A stretch of DNA of 64,000 nt, taken from NCBI RefSeq assembly GCF_041734735.1, contig NC_134883.1, positions 20,120,247-20,184,246 on the forward strand. The letters are read 5' to 3'. Positions within the stretch are counted from its first letter, which is position 1; each line of letters opens with the position of its first letter. Below the pieces are notes generated by a model. That model saw only the letters and a list, made by a program, of their open reading frames with translations, was not told the DNA's origin and searched no databases. Origin of the DNA: Babylonia areolata (taxonomy: Eukaryota > Mollusca > Gastropoda > Neogastropoda > Buccinidae). The position numbers were made by a program, and so were the translations under genes. Positions 49,101-53,953 of this stretch are shown here, one piece after another.

Positions 49101-51185
49101 AAATATTGGCGATAACAATAATGTGATGCCTCTAAGTGCAAGATCTTGGGTAATGAAAAAGGACAGTGTTCATTATAAGGGAACAAAAACACTGGTGAAA
49201 ATGATCTTTTCATGCCTCTAAGTACAAGATCTCAGGTACTTGACCCATTTACTGCTAGTACGTTTTGCTATAGCCTTTGCTGAGAAAATTTTCAGAAAAA
49301 CAAGAAAAACACACCGATTATCTTAAGTTGTTTATATTTCAAAAAGTACTGATAAGTGTATAAAAGTAATATCAAATGAAAGGAAAATGAACCATGATTT
49401 TGTTTTTAACACTCACAGGTTCAGGTAATGAGTCAATCTGACACAAACATTCCATAAAATGCAATTAAAAAATCTGGACTGTCATTCCATCATGTAGGTG
49501 CTACAACATCAAGAACAACAGTAAGTCCAAAATCTTCATCTCTACTATTTGCATCTTGAAAGATTTCTTCCAATACTTGTTCAAGGGTTTGGGTTTGTCT
49601 GCGTGCAGCCATGGCTTTGCAAACACAACTTGAGCTTCGTACAAGCTTGTAAAACATTCGCCATAAATATGATAATAAGCTGAACATTTTTAGCTTATGG
49701 TACTCAGGAGAGAAAGAGCTCTCAAGGGAGCTAATTTGATGGTTAGCAGATTGTCTTTTCTGTAATGCAAGCTGAGAAAGAAAGAACTTTGTATCATGAC
49801 ATATGGTGCACGTCAACACAGCATTGGTGAGCGACAGTTCATGATGTACGCCATTTGCCAACATTGCAGTCAAGTGGTTAAGTTGGACAGTGTTCATTGT
49901 AAAGAGTAAAAACACTGGTAAAAATAATCAGTTGACGCCTCTAAGTGACCATTGGTTATGAAAAAGGACAATGTTCATTGTATAGTAACAAAAATATTGG
50001 TGAAAATGACTTTGAACGCGATAAGTATCGTCTTTGATTACTTAGAATGTTAATTTTTGGCAGTTGCTATTTTCAAAGAAATTAGAGCGATTTAAGAGGA
50101 ATGATTTTCCACGTATAAATTTTGGACAAAGCAGAAAGTAATGCTGTTGAGGGTATTTATTTGTGTGTACCTTGATTGACTTAAGTAGCACTGATAGCCT
50201 TTAGGTGCTGCATGACATTTTGTTCGTGAGTTCATTTTGTTCATCAGTAGCAGTACCAACAATCATATTCATAGTATTAATAGTATAGCATGACATTTTG
50301 TTCGTGAGTTCATTTTGTTCATCAGTAGCAGTACCAACAATCATATTCATAGTATTAATAGTATAAGTAATGGCCACAGCAACAAAAGCCATCTGCTGTC
50401 ATCATTTTGATCATCATCACTTGATTTTATCCACAGCTATACTTTTCATGATTGTCTAATGTTTACTTGAATGGGCTGCGGCTGTATAGGTGAGCTTTTA
50501 CTGTTAATGGCCATTTTTCATTTGCCATTTAGGCAGCTTCAGTCTATATTCACAGCACTCAGATCCAGTCTGAAAGTTGCTGAAACTCTACAACATACAG
50601 CAAAAACTCTTCAGGTTTGAACTGGGAAGATTTACAATTGGTCTTTGGATTTTTTAATTTCTTTATTAATTTTTTTTTTTTTTTTAGGTTGGTGAACAAA
50701 AATAGTTTGTGATGGTAAAATTGTCATGTTGAAATATAACAACACAATCACACACACACACATACACACACACTCACACTCACACTCCACACAAGTTGGA
50801 AAATAATTATCTGAAGCCGTGTAATCTATTGAACAAAACAAAAAAAACATTAGTGTACATCAGAATAATATTTCTGAATGACAATTTAGACACCAGTGCA
50901 TAGTGTACAACTTTGACCTGATGCCTTTTTTCATTGACAGATGGTGCTGACAAGGTCATCCCGCTCAACAAAGAAACTGTTATCAGTGTGGATGCTCCTG
51001 ACGCTGGGAAAGGCAGCATCACATGTCGCGTGCGATCACCAAGCGGCCGCGACATTGACGTCGACATCGTGGACAATGATGATAGCACCTACAGCATCGC
51101 CTTCACGCCCGAGGCCCCTGGCGAGTACGACATTGAGATCAAGTACGGCGGAAATCTCATTCCCAATGGAAAATACACGGCTGAG
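19915..51185 (+). CDS. FLN: Filamin, partial gene: 21 exons (CH1 end to Ig20)
   Basis: Filamins crosslink actin filaments and act as cytoplasmic scaffolds for membrane receptors and signalling proteins. They have an N-terminal pair of CH domains, a rod of Ig-like repeats with hinges, and a C-terminal dimerisation repeat. Joining 19915-20166, 20886-20983, 21472-21738, 22222-22299, 22891-23053, 24838-25044, 31166-31303, 31770-32033, 33048-33238, 33820-34077, 34857-34977, 35586-35810, 36976-39600, 43296-43469, 44072-44182, 44962-45174, 45699-45872, 46489-46612, 47464-47617, 48877-49066 and 50941-51185 gives 6,272 nt with an unbroken frame. The product runs from mid CH1 through CH2 to 20 Ig repeats with the family's YGPGL, FTVD, DGT/YTP and PxSPF motifs. 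The start codon, the first half of CH1, hinge 1 and the C-terminus are outside the window. I compared it with human FLNA from memory; identity as a filamin is firm, the exact repeat correspondence less so. Confidence 0.97.
20886..20983 (+). CDS. FLN: Filamin exon: CH2 middle
   Basis: Encodes [20 protein letters not shown] and KWLDVPQ, the central part of CH2; human filamin A has the closely similar LCPDWDSWD and NAREAM. Acceptor TATACAG, donor CAG|GTACTG. Enters in phase 1 and leaves in phase 0. The next intron (488 bp) carries a GT-rich repeat at about 21,054-21,170. Confidence 0.97.
21472..21738 (+). CDS. FLN: Filamin exon: CH2 end and first half of Ig1
   Basis: Finishes CH2 ([20 protein letters not shown]) and opens Ig1 ([31 protein letters not shown]). 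It is 89 whole codons, phase 0 on both sides. Acceptor TTGACAG, donor TCG|GTGTGT, a slightly weak donor. A 483-bp intron with a short (TA)n run near 22,098 follows. Confidence 0.96.
22222..22299 (+). CDS. FLN: Filamin exon: Ig1 middle (26 codons)
   Basis: A short in-frame exon encoding [20 protein letters not shown] and MEGQYK, the middle strands of Ig1. It matches the human segment with NNDKNRTFSVWYVP. Acceptor ATGTTTCAG, donor AAG|GTTTTT. The donor is weak after +2, but the match and the phase are clear. A 591-bp intron follows with nothing recognised. Confidence 0.93.
22891..23053 (+). CDS. FLN: Filamin exon: Ig1 end and Ig2 start
   Basis: Encodes [20 protein letters not shown], closing Ig1, and then [15 protein letters not shown] with YFEVFVKG, opening Ig2. 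Acceptor GATGCCCAG, donor G|GTGAGA, ending in phase 1. Confidence 0.96.
23054..24837 (+). other. Intron, 1.8 kb
   Basis: Contains a CT run at about 23,610-23,656. There is a two-copy imperfect repeat at about 24,361-24,475, seen in the paired phrases ACAAGGACACTGT and ACAAGGACAATGT. A degenerate dispersed-repeat tail lies at about 24,498-24,600. There are no CpG dinucleotides in 24,001-24,480. No exon is seen. Confidence 0.8.
24498..24600 (-). repeat. Degenerate dispersed repeat (SINE/MITE tail type)
   Basis: Phrases such as GGATGCTTATCTAGCACTCT and the stretch near CATTACATCAGTG resemble a short dispersed repeat I remember from snail genomes, whose end reads roughly as TGTAAAGC, TAGAGC, then a GCGCTATATAAG-like motif in the other orientation. 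A similar piece in the opposite orientation is at 46,033-46,075. Family not established. Confidence 0.4.
24838..25044 (+). CDS. FLN: Filamin exon: rest of Ig2
   Basis: Encodes [40 protein letters not shown] and [18 protein letters not shown], the remainder of Ig2. Acceptor GTGAACAG, donor G|GTGAGT, phase 1 in and out. GC-rich compared with the surrounding introns. Confidence 0.96.
28352..28500. repeat. Possible degenerate transposon end
   Basis: This stretch stands out from the intron: it has a small inverted repeat (CCCCTCATGAAGGGG) within a phrase about a GGTTTATTCAAAAAAGG-like start, and A-rich sequence after it, as seen at LINE 3' regions in molluscs. No coding remnant or target duplication is visible, so the call is weak. 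Confidence 0.25.
30238..30290. repeat. (GT)n-(GA)n microsatellite
   Basis: About 40 bases of GT followed by a short GA run, inside the 6.1-kb intron. Confidence 0.95.
31166..31303 (+). CDS. FLN: Filamin exon: Ig3 first half
   Basis: Encodes [35 protein letters not shown] and [10 protein letters not shown]. Human filamin A repeat 3 has the matching ACRAVGRGLQPKGVRVKE. Acceptor TTCTTGCAG, donor G|GTGAGA, phase 1 in and out. The 466-bp intron that follows has a (TA)n run near 31,592-31,609. Confidence 0.96.
31770..32033 (+). CDS. FLN: Filamin exon: Ig3 end and Ig4 start
   Basis: Encodes the rest of Ig3 ([34 protein letters not shown]) and the start of Ig4 ([32 protein letters not shown]). Acceptor TTGTTCCAG, donor G|GTTAGT, phase 1. 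The last bases of the exon and its donor recur three more times in the following intron. Reading through the donor meets a stop within two codons. Confidence 0.96.
32000..32464 (+). repeat. Four tandem copies of an exon-end plus donor unit
   Basis: Units start at about 32,000, 32,106, 32,225 and 32,345, so the period is about 106-120 bp. Each begins with an ACCxTGGAGA-type phrase, ends its exon-like part at GGGGCTCTTG or CTCTG, and then carries GGTTAGTTCA or GGTAACTTCA followed by a TTTTGTCTTTATGACA-like segment. The first copy spans the true exon/intron boundary; the other three lie in the intron with decayed exon parts. Confidence 0.9.
33048..33238 (+). CDS. FLN: Filamin exon: rest of Ig4
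   Basis: Encodes [39 protein letters not shown] and [20 protein letters not shown]. The human repeat 4 counterpart is [20 protein letters not shown]. Acceptor TTTAACAG, donor AAG|GTGAGG, enters in phase 1 and leaves in phase 0. The 581-bp intron after it has CA- and CACT-rich low-complexity sequence at about 33,580-33,790. Confidence 0.96.
33820..34077 (+). CDS. FLN: Filamin exon: Ig5
   Basis: A single 86-codon exon carrying nearly all of Ig5: [55 protein letters not shown] and VPNSPFR. Phase 0 on both sides. Acceptor CTGTACAG, donor AGG|GTTAGT. The 779-bp intron after it is rich in GT repeats (34,090-34,260 and 34,408-34,470). Confidence 0.96.
34408..34472. repeat. (GT)n-(GA)n microsatellite
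   Basis: About 50 bases of GT and a short GA run in the Ig5-Ig6 intron. Degenerate GTGT/TGCACATTTTGTGGATG units precede it. Confidence 0.95.
34857..34977 (+). CDS. FLN: Filamin exon: Ig6 first half
   Basis: Encodes [40 protein letters not shown]. Human repeat 6 reads similarly (NKVKVYGPGV, YFTVDCAEAG). Acceptor TGATGCAG, donor G|GTATAC. Phase 0 in, phase 1 out. A 608-bp intron with nothing recognised follows. Confidence 0.95.
35586..35810 (+). CDS. FLN: Filamin exon: Ig6 end and Ig7 start
   Basis: Encodes [58 protein letters not shown] and then [12 protein letters not shown], the first strand of Ig7. Acceptor CACAACAG, donor A|GTGAGT, phase 1. The 1,165-bp intron after it shows no recognisable feature. 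Confidence 0.96.
36976..39600 (+). CDS. FLN: Filamin giant exon: Ig7 rest, Ig8-Ig15, Ig16 start
   Basis: This 2,625-nt exon is about ten times the size of its neighbours. Counting from the ATG codon at 36,978, the Ig repeats start at 37,230 (Ig8), 37,509 (Ig9), 37,806 (Ig10), 38,103 (Ig11), 38,400 (Ig12), 38,697 (Ig13), 38,994 (Ig14) and 39,273 (Ig15), and the opening of Ig16 starts at 39,555. Ig9 to Ig13 are each exactly 99 residues and nearly identical; Ig8, Ig14 and Ig15 are 93-94 residues and more diverged. Typical motifs are [39 protein letters not shown] and [12 protein letters not shown]. Ig9-Ig13 each carry [12 protein letters not shown] where neighbours have a shorter loop. Acceptor CTTCCTAAG (AAG rather than CAG), donor G|GTAATG, phase 1. 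The frame stays open beyond the donor to about 39,971, but that part is T-rich intron. Confidence 0.96.
37509..38993 (+). repeat. Five tandem 297-bp coding repeats (Ig9-Ig13)
   Basis: Each unit is exactly 297 bp and encodes one Ig repeat. Protein differences between units are few (for example DRSEE or DKSEE, VSVEGP or VTVEGP, ISHAD, ITHAD or ITYAD) and many silent sites are shared. The junction sequence of Ig9/Ig10 matches that of Ig12/Ig13, and that of Ig11/Ig12 matches Ig13/Ig14, so blocks of more than one repeat were copied or converted. Confidence 0.95.
41394..42710 (-). mobile_element. Mariner-family DNA transposon with perfect 67-bp TIRs
   Basis: Terminal inverted repeats of 67 bp at 41,394-41,460 and 42,644-42,710 are identical by eye (outer end CGAGGGTCATTCAATAAATA). 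The element lies within a (TA)n tract, as expected of TA-target mariners, so the exact outer base and the TA duplication cannot be fixed. It encodes a transposase on the minus strand, opposite to filamin. Identical TIRs and a long open frame point to recent insertion. An A/G-rich slippage-prone tract sits between the right TIR and the gene. Confidence 0.95.
41457..42509 (-). CDS. Mariner transposase, DD34D type
   Basis: Cuts and pastes the element. The frame is uninterrupted and gives about 350 residues when read from the expected N-terminus, the usual mariner length. In order: helix-turn-helix DNA-binding half ([38 protein letters not shown]), RWVPKML linker motif, then the catalytic triad: D in [14 protein letters not shown] in [11 protein letters not shown], and D in [13 protein letters not shown]. 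The second and third aspartates are separated by 34 residues (DD34D). The stop codon lies inside the left TIR. The first ATG in frame is at 42,440. Twenty-three plausible residues before it ([15 protein letters not shown] onward) start with ATT at 42,509 where relatives have ATG, and the frame is open about 20 codons further without an ATG. The start codon may therefore be lost. Confidence 0.93.
   Translation of the reverse strand: MEQRSVIKFLVAEGCKPVEIHRRMSTVYGATCFSRKNVYKWAKLFKEGRSSVEDEDRPRRPTEVRSPEVIESVNDLIQSDRRVTVDDIARTLSLSVVTAHKIVHDDLGYSKVSCRWVPKMLTPEHKQRRVELSQQCLCRYEKDGDEFLKKVVTCDETWVWHYEPESKRQSMEWKHVGSPVKKKFKSQQSTRKVMLTVFWDMQGPITISFLEKGSTVNSANYCELLRQVKKDIKNKRRGHQSEGVILHHDNARPHTAARTVQTINELGWELLPHPPYSPDLAPSDFHLFGPLKAFTRGTKFESDDEVKSVVSDWLRHQSKDFYAEGIWKLMHRWEKCETVLGDYVEKFLKK
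43296..43469 (+). CDS. FLN: Filamin exon: Ig16 middle
   Basis: Encodes [40 protein letters not shown] and [11 protein letters not shown]. Human repeat 11 has GVFREATTEFSVDARALT at the same place, so this repeat is probably its counterpart. Acceptor CTTTGCAG, donor G|GTACGG, phase 1 in and out. The 602-bp intron after it has nothing recognised. Confidence 0.95.
44072..44182 (+). CDS. FLN: Filamin exon: Ig16 end, Ig17 start
   Basis: Encodes [39 protein letters not shown] short 111-nt exon, phase 1 on both sides. Acceptor TTGTTCAG, donor G|GTGAGG. The 779-bp intron after it has an A/C-rich stretch at about 44,625-44,655 and a (TAA)n/(GAT)n tract at about 44,825-44,905. Confidence 0.95.
44962..45174 (+). 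CDS. FLN: Filamin exon: most of Ig17
   Basis: Encodes [40 protein letters not shown] and [20 protein letters not shown]. Acceptor ACACGGCAG, donor G|GTGAGT, phase 1. The last 17 bases of the exon are repeated 46 bp downstream in the intron. Confidence 0.95.
45158..45249 (+). repeat. Two tandem copies of an exon-end unit, 46-bp period
   Basis: TGACAAGCCCATCCGTG at the exon end (45,158) recurs as TGACAAGCCCATCTGTG at 45,204. What follows each is also similar (GTTTTGGGTTAGTCTGTG and GTTTAGGTCAGCCAGTG). In the second copy the position of the GT donor reads TT, so it is not a usable donor. Confidence 0.8.
45699..45872 (+). CDS. FLN: Filamin exon: Ig17 end, Ig18 start
   Basis: Encodes [40 protein letters not shown] and [13 protein letters not shown]. 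Acceptor ATCAACAG, donor G|GTGAGC, phase 1. The 616-bp intron after it has a (GT)n run at 46,111-46,158 and poly-T runs. Confidence 0.95.
46033..46075 (+). repeat. Degenerate dispersed repeat tail
   Basis: The phrase TGTAAAGCGCTCAGAGCTTG, then ACTCTGACCAAGGATAAGG, matches the end of a short dispersed repeat I remember from snail genomes. It is related to the piece at 24,498-24,600 in the opposite orientation. Only the tail is left. Confidence 0.45.
46111..46158. repeat. (GT)n microsatellite
   Basis: Nearly pure GT over about 48 bases, next to the dispersed repeat tail. Confidence 0.95.
46489..46612 (+). CDS. FLN: Filamin exon: Ig18 middle
   Basis: Encodes [40 protein letters not shown] and N. 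Acceptor TTGTCCAG, donor AG|GTCAGC. It leaves in phase 2, the only phase-2 junction seen, and the serine of the following SPF motif is split over it. An 851-bp intron follows with nothing recognised apart from a (TTA)n run before the acceptor. Confidence 0.94.
47464..47617 (+). CDS. FLN: Filamin exon: Ig18 end, Ig19 start
   Basis: Encodes [40 protein letters not shown] and LECMIQ. Acceptor CATTCCAG, donor CAG|GTAAGT, the best donor in the gene. Phase 2 in, phase 0 out. The 1,259-bp intron after it shows no recognisable element. Confidence 0.95.
48877..49066 (+). CDS. FLN: Filamin exon: rest of Ig19
   Basis: Encodes [40 protein letters not shown] and [20 protein letters not shown]. Human repeat 14 ends with the same [10 protein letters not shown]. 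Acceptor TTCTCACAG, donor G|GTAATG, phase 0 in and phase 1 out. The last 25 bases and donor are repeated in the following intron. Unlike the Ig3/Ig4 case the frame stays open through the second copy, to 49,221. Confidence 0.96.
49042..50020 (+). repeat. Tandem copies of an exon-end plus donor unit, about 84-bp period
   Basis: Units start at about 49,042 (the real exon end), 49,125, 49,211 and 49,934, with a possible decayed fifth start near 50,012. Each has GATGCCTC-TAAGTGCAAGATC or a variant, then GGTAATGAAAAA, GTGTTCATT and AACACTGGTGAAAATGA or variants. The third unit is split by a piggyBac-like insertion; taking that out leaves the same spacing of about 85 bp. Confidence 0.9.
49244..49877 (-). 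mobile_element. piggyBac-like element remnant, about 634 bp
   Basis: The segment is flanked by TTGA (49,240-49,243) and TTAA (49,878-49,881), consistent with a TTAA target with one change. Its ends are imperfect inverted repeats: CCCATTTACTGC on the left and, read inward from the right, CCACTTGACTGC. Inside on the minus strand is an open frame with [20 protein letters not shown] at 49,612 and downward, followed by an acidic SRDEDFG stretch, resembling the acidic N-terminus of piggyBac transposases. The rest of the transposase is absent, so this is a non-autonomous internal-deletion copy. The limits are supported by the host tandem unit, which is restored to its normal length when the segment is removed. 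Superfamily call is inference. Confidence 0.6.
50210..50365 (+). repeat. Perfect tandem duplication, 2 x 78 bp
   Basis: 50,210-50,287 and 50,288-50,365 are identical by eye, each starting GCATGACATTTTGTTCGTGA and ending AGTATTAATAGTATA. It lies in the Ig19-Ig20 intron. Confidence 0.95.
50941..51185 (+). CDS. FLN: Filamin exon: Ig20 (last exon seen)
   Basis: Encodes [60 protein letters not shown] and [11 protein letters not shown]. Human repeat 15, just before hinge 1, has the matching EETVITVDTKAAGKG and DVDVVENEDGTFDIFYT. The glycine-rich start of human repeat 15 has no counterpart here, so either the repeat is shorter or a small exon in the preceding intron was missed. Acceptor ATTGACAG, donor GAG|GTAGGT, phase 1 in and phase 0 out. 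Confidence 0.95.
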
Positions 51186-52259
51186 GTAGGTCATACATTG
51201 ATTAAAAAAAACGGTGTTGGTTGATGGTGCTGAGTTTGCTGAATGGAAGAGGTTGGGTGATGGTCTTGTCTGTGTTGAAGTGTGATCCAAGAGGAGAGTG
51301 ATTTGGATCAGTTGGATATTACCTGTGTGTATGTCTGTAGGTTAATCTTCATAAATGTGTCAGGAAGAAACAAAACACTGTCAGTAGATTTAAATGAATA
51401 TTTACATAAAGGTAAAAAAACAATTTTTCAGCATACACCAGAGGCATATGTGGTAGCTGCAATATTGTTGTGACTCATTTGTACTTACAGAGCCTGTGTA
51501 ATAACCATGTTTGTTTTCACATAGAAAAGTACATTACTATGCCTTGACCTAGTGTTTTGTGGGAAGAATTTGATGGTGGGGAGAGGGGAGGAGATCTGTT
51601 TTTATTCTTTATAAAGAGGTGAAAGCGATTGGGGCAGGATTTAATTTTCTGTTTGCTTGAAGTGTTAGAGTGTCTTCAAGTGCTCCCCGTAAACCAGACT
51701 GCAGGGAGAGAATAATTAATGGGCACGTGGATGTTTGTGCTTGCGCTTGCCTGTGAATTATTATGATGATCATTTGCATATGTGGTGTCTGAAATTAAGT
51801 GTATGCGTGCTTAGATTGGAGGCAAGTGCTGAGGTAGGGAAGGGGTGCGGGGGGGGAGGTTGGAAATAAAGTGTGTACATGCCTGCAGAGAGGGAGGTGG
51901 GGGAGGGGTGGGGGATAGGAGTAGAGAGTGTGCCAGTGTGTGTGGTTTCAAGAAGAACCAGCTGTCACTTGTGAGTGCTGCCCTGTCTCCCTGTTTGTGT
52001 AGTCACTGGTCTGTCAATTGCCTTCTGCTTGCAGTTGGTCTGTCTGTTTTTCCCCGTCACTATGTTCTCTCACTCTCATCCATATCCATACATCTGTCAA
52101 TGTCTGTTTGTCTCCCTCCCTCTCAAACTCAGGCTCTATTTTTGTTTTGTCTCCTCCTGTCTATCTGGCTCTGGCTCTTCACTTTCTTTCTCTGTCTTCT
52201 ACCTCTCTGTGACTCTCTCTGTCTTTCCATCTCTCCCCAAGGTCTCTGGCTCTTTTCTT

Positions 52260-53160
52260 TTTCTCCCCCCCCCCCCCCCCCGTCTCTCTGGCTCTACCTT
52301 TGTTTGCCCTCCCCTGTCTCTCTGGCTCTTCCTCTTTGTCTGCCCCCCTCTCCCCATGTCTCTCTGGCTCTTCCTCTTTGTCTGCCCCCCTCTCCCCATG
52401 TCTCTCTGGCTCTACCTCTTTGTCTTCCCCCTTCCTCCCCCCCCACCCCTCCCCCCCATTTCTTGCTCTGGCTCTGTGGCACTGACTCACCCCCTCTCTC
52501 TGGCTCTAGCTCTCTTTTTGTCTGCTCCCTCTCTGTGGCTCTCGCTCTTCTCTGTCTCTCTGACTCACACCCCTCTGTCTGGTTCTAGCTCTCTTTTTGC
52601 CTGCCCTCCCCCCCTCCCCCCTCCTCCAGCCCCCTTCTCTATCTGGTTATGAATCTCCTTCTGTCTCTCCTCTCTCTATGGCTCTTCTGTTTGAACTTTC
52701 TCTCTTTGGCTGTTGTTAGGTCTCCCTCTATCTGGTTCTGGCTTGGCTGTTGTTCTGTCTCCCTCTCTGGCTCTGGCTGTTGTTCTGTCTCCCTCTATAT
52801 GGCTCTGGGTCTGGCTGTTATGTCTCCCTCTGTCTGGCTGTGGCTGTTTTGTCTCCCTCTGGCTCTAGCTCTGGCTGTTGTTCTGTCTCCCTCTCTGGCT
52901 CTGGCTGTTGTTCTGTCTCTCTCAGTCTGGCTCTGGCTGTTGTTCTGTCTCTCTCAATCTGGCTCAGGCTGTTGTTCTGTCTCCGTCTATCTGGCTTTGG
53001 CTGTTGTTCTGTCTCCCTCTCTCTGCCTCTGGCTCGGCTGTTGTTCTGTCTCCCTCTATCTGGCTCTGGCTCTGGCTGTTGTTTGTCTCCCTCTATCTGG
53101 CTCTGGCTGTTGTTCTGTCTCCCTCTATCTGGCCCTGGCTGTTCAGTACCCTCTCTGCAG
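52260..53160. repeat. CT/GGCT-rich minisatellite array
   Basis: Imperfect units of about 30-40 bp built from TCTCTCTGGCTCT, GGCTGTTGTTCTGTCTCCCT and variants, with two clear copies of a CCCCTCTCCCCATGTCTC-containing unit at 52,340-52,410. Open frames of up to 300 codons through it (Ser/Leu/Cys/Val repeats) exist in all three forward frames, which shows they reflect composition and not coding. Confidence 0.9.
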
Positions 53161-53220
53161 CTGGTGCTCAGGATCTCTTTCTGTCTGTTTTTTTTCTGTC
53201 TGTCTTGTCACATTTCGCGC

Positions 53221-53254
<34 letters not shown>

Positions 53255-53911
53255 TCACATGGGCCACTTTTGTATCTTCTTAAAGCCCTCTGTTTTGTCT
53301 CTGACCTGCCTGTGGGTCTTGTTGCCCTCTTCCTCCCCACACTGCTCTTCCAAACCTTTCCTGCCAAACTGTCTGTGCCCACATCAAGCCCTGTTTTTGG
53401 ATGTTGTTTCCTCTCCCTATGCTTTCCCTTTTCATGGCCCTCAGCCTCTTACCTCTCCTTCCTCCTTTCCCCATCTCTGTCTTCATCCACCACCCAGTGT
53501 ACCAGTCTTGTTTTTATGGTCCCTGTCAGCAGACTTTGGTATTCGTGGATTGCAGTGGTGTAAAAGTTGATGTGTGCCAACTGTTTGTCTGTCTGTCATG
53601 ATCTGGCACTGACTTGTTGTAGTAGGTTCACATAATGCTTAGACATCCCTCTGCTCTGGTATTCCAATGATACGGATGTTGGGTGCAGGTGTGCGTGCAT
53701 ACACTGTTATGGATGCATACATACACACATTCATGCATGCACACACACACTACTTAATGCATCATTGATTTTGTGTGTGCGTATCTAAACATATTTTTAC
53801 CTGGCCGGCGCACACGTGTGTATATTTGCCTGTGGATTTATCTTTGCAAACACACACACACACATGCACACATGCATGAACACACTCACAGACACACAGA
53901 CAGACACACAG

Positions 53912-53916
53912 ACATA

Positions 53917-53951
<35 letters not shown>
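53912..53951. repeat. (CA)n microsatellite
   Basis: Nearly pure CA, preceded by CAGA-containing units from about 53,848. Confidence 0.95.

Positions 53952-53953
<2 letters not shown>

Noticed and set aside
51845-52652. Open frames of 247 and 225 codons
   Set aside because: Same low-complexity C/T-rich sequence; open in parallel frames and without any recognisable family.
52649-53563. 304-codon open frame on the + strand, and overlapping frames of 177 and 230 codons
   Set aside because: All three frames are open because the DNA is a CT/GGCT repeat array. The translations are Ser/Leu/Cys/Val repeats with no domain.
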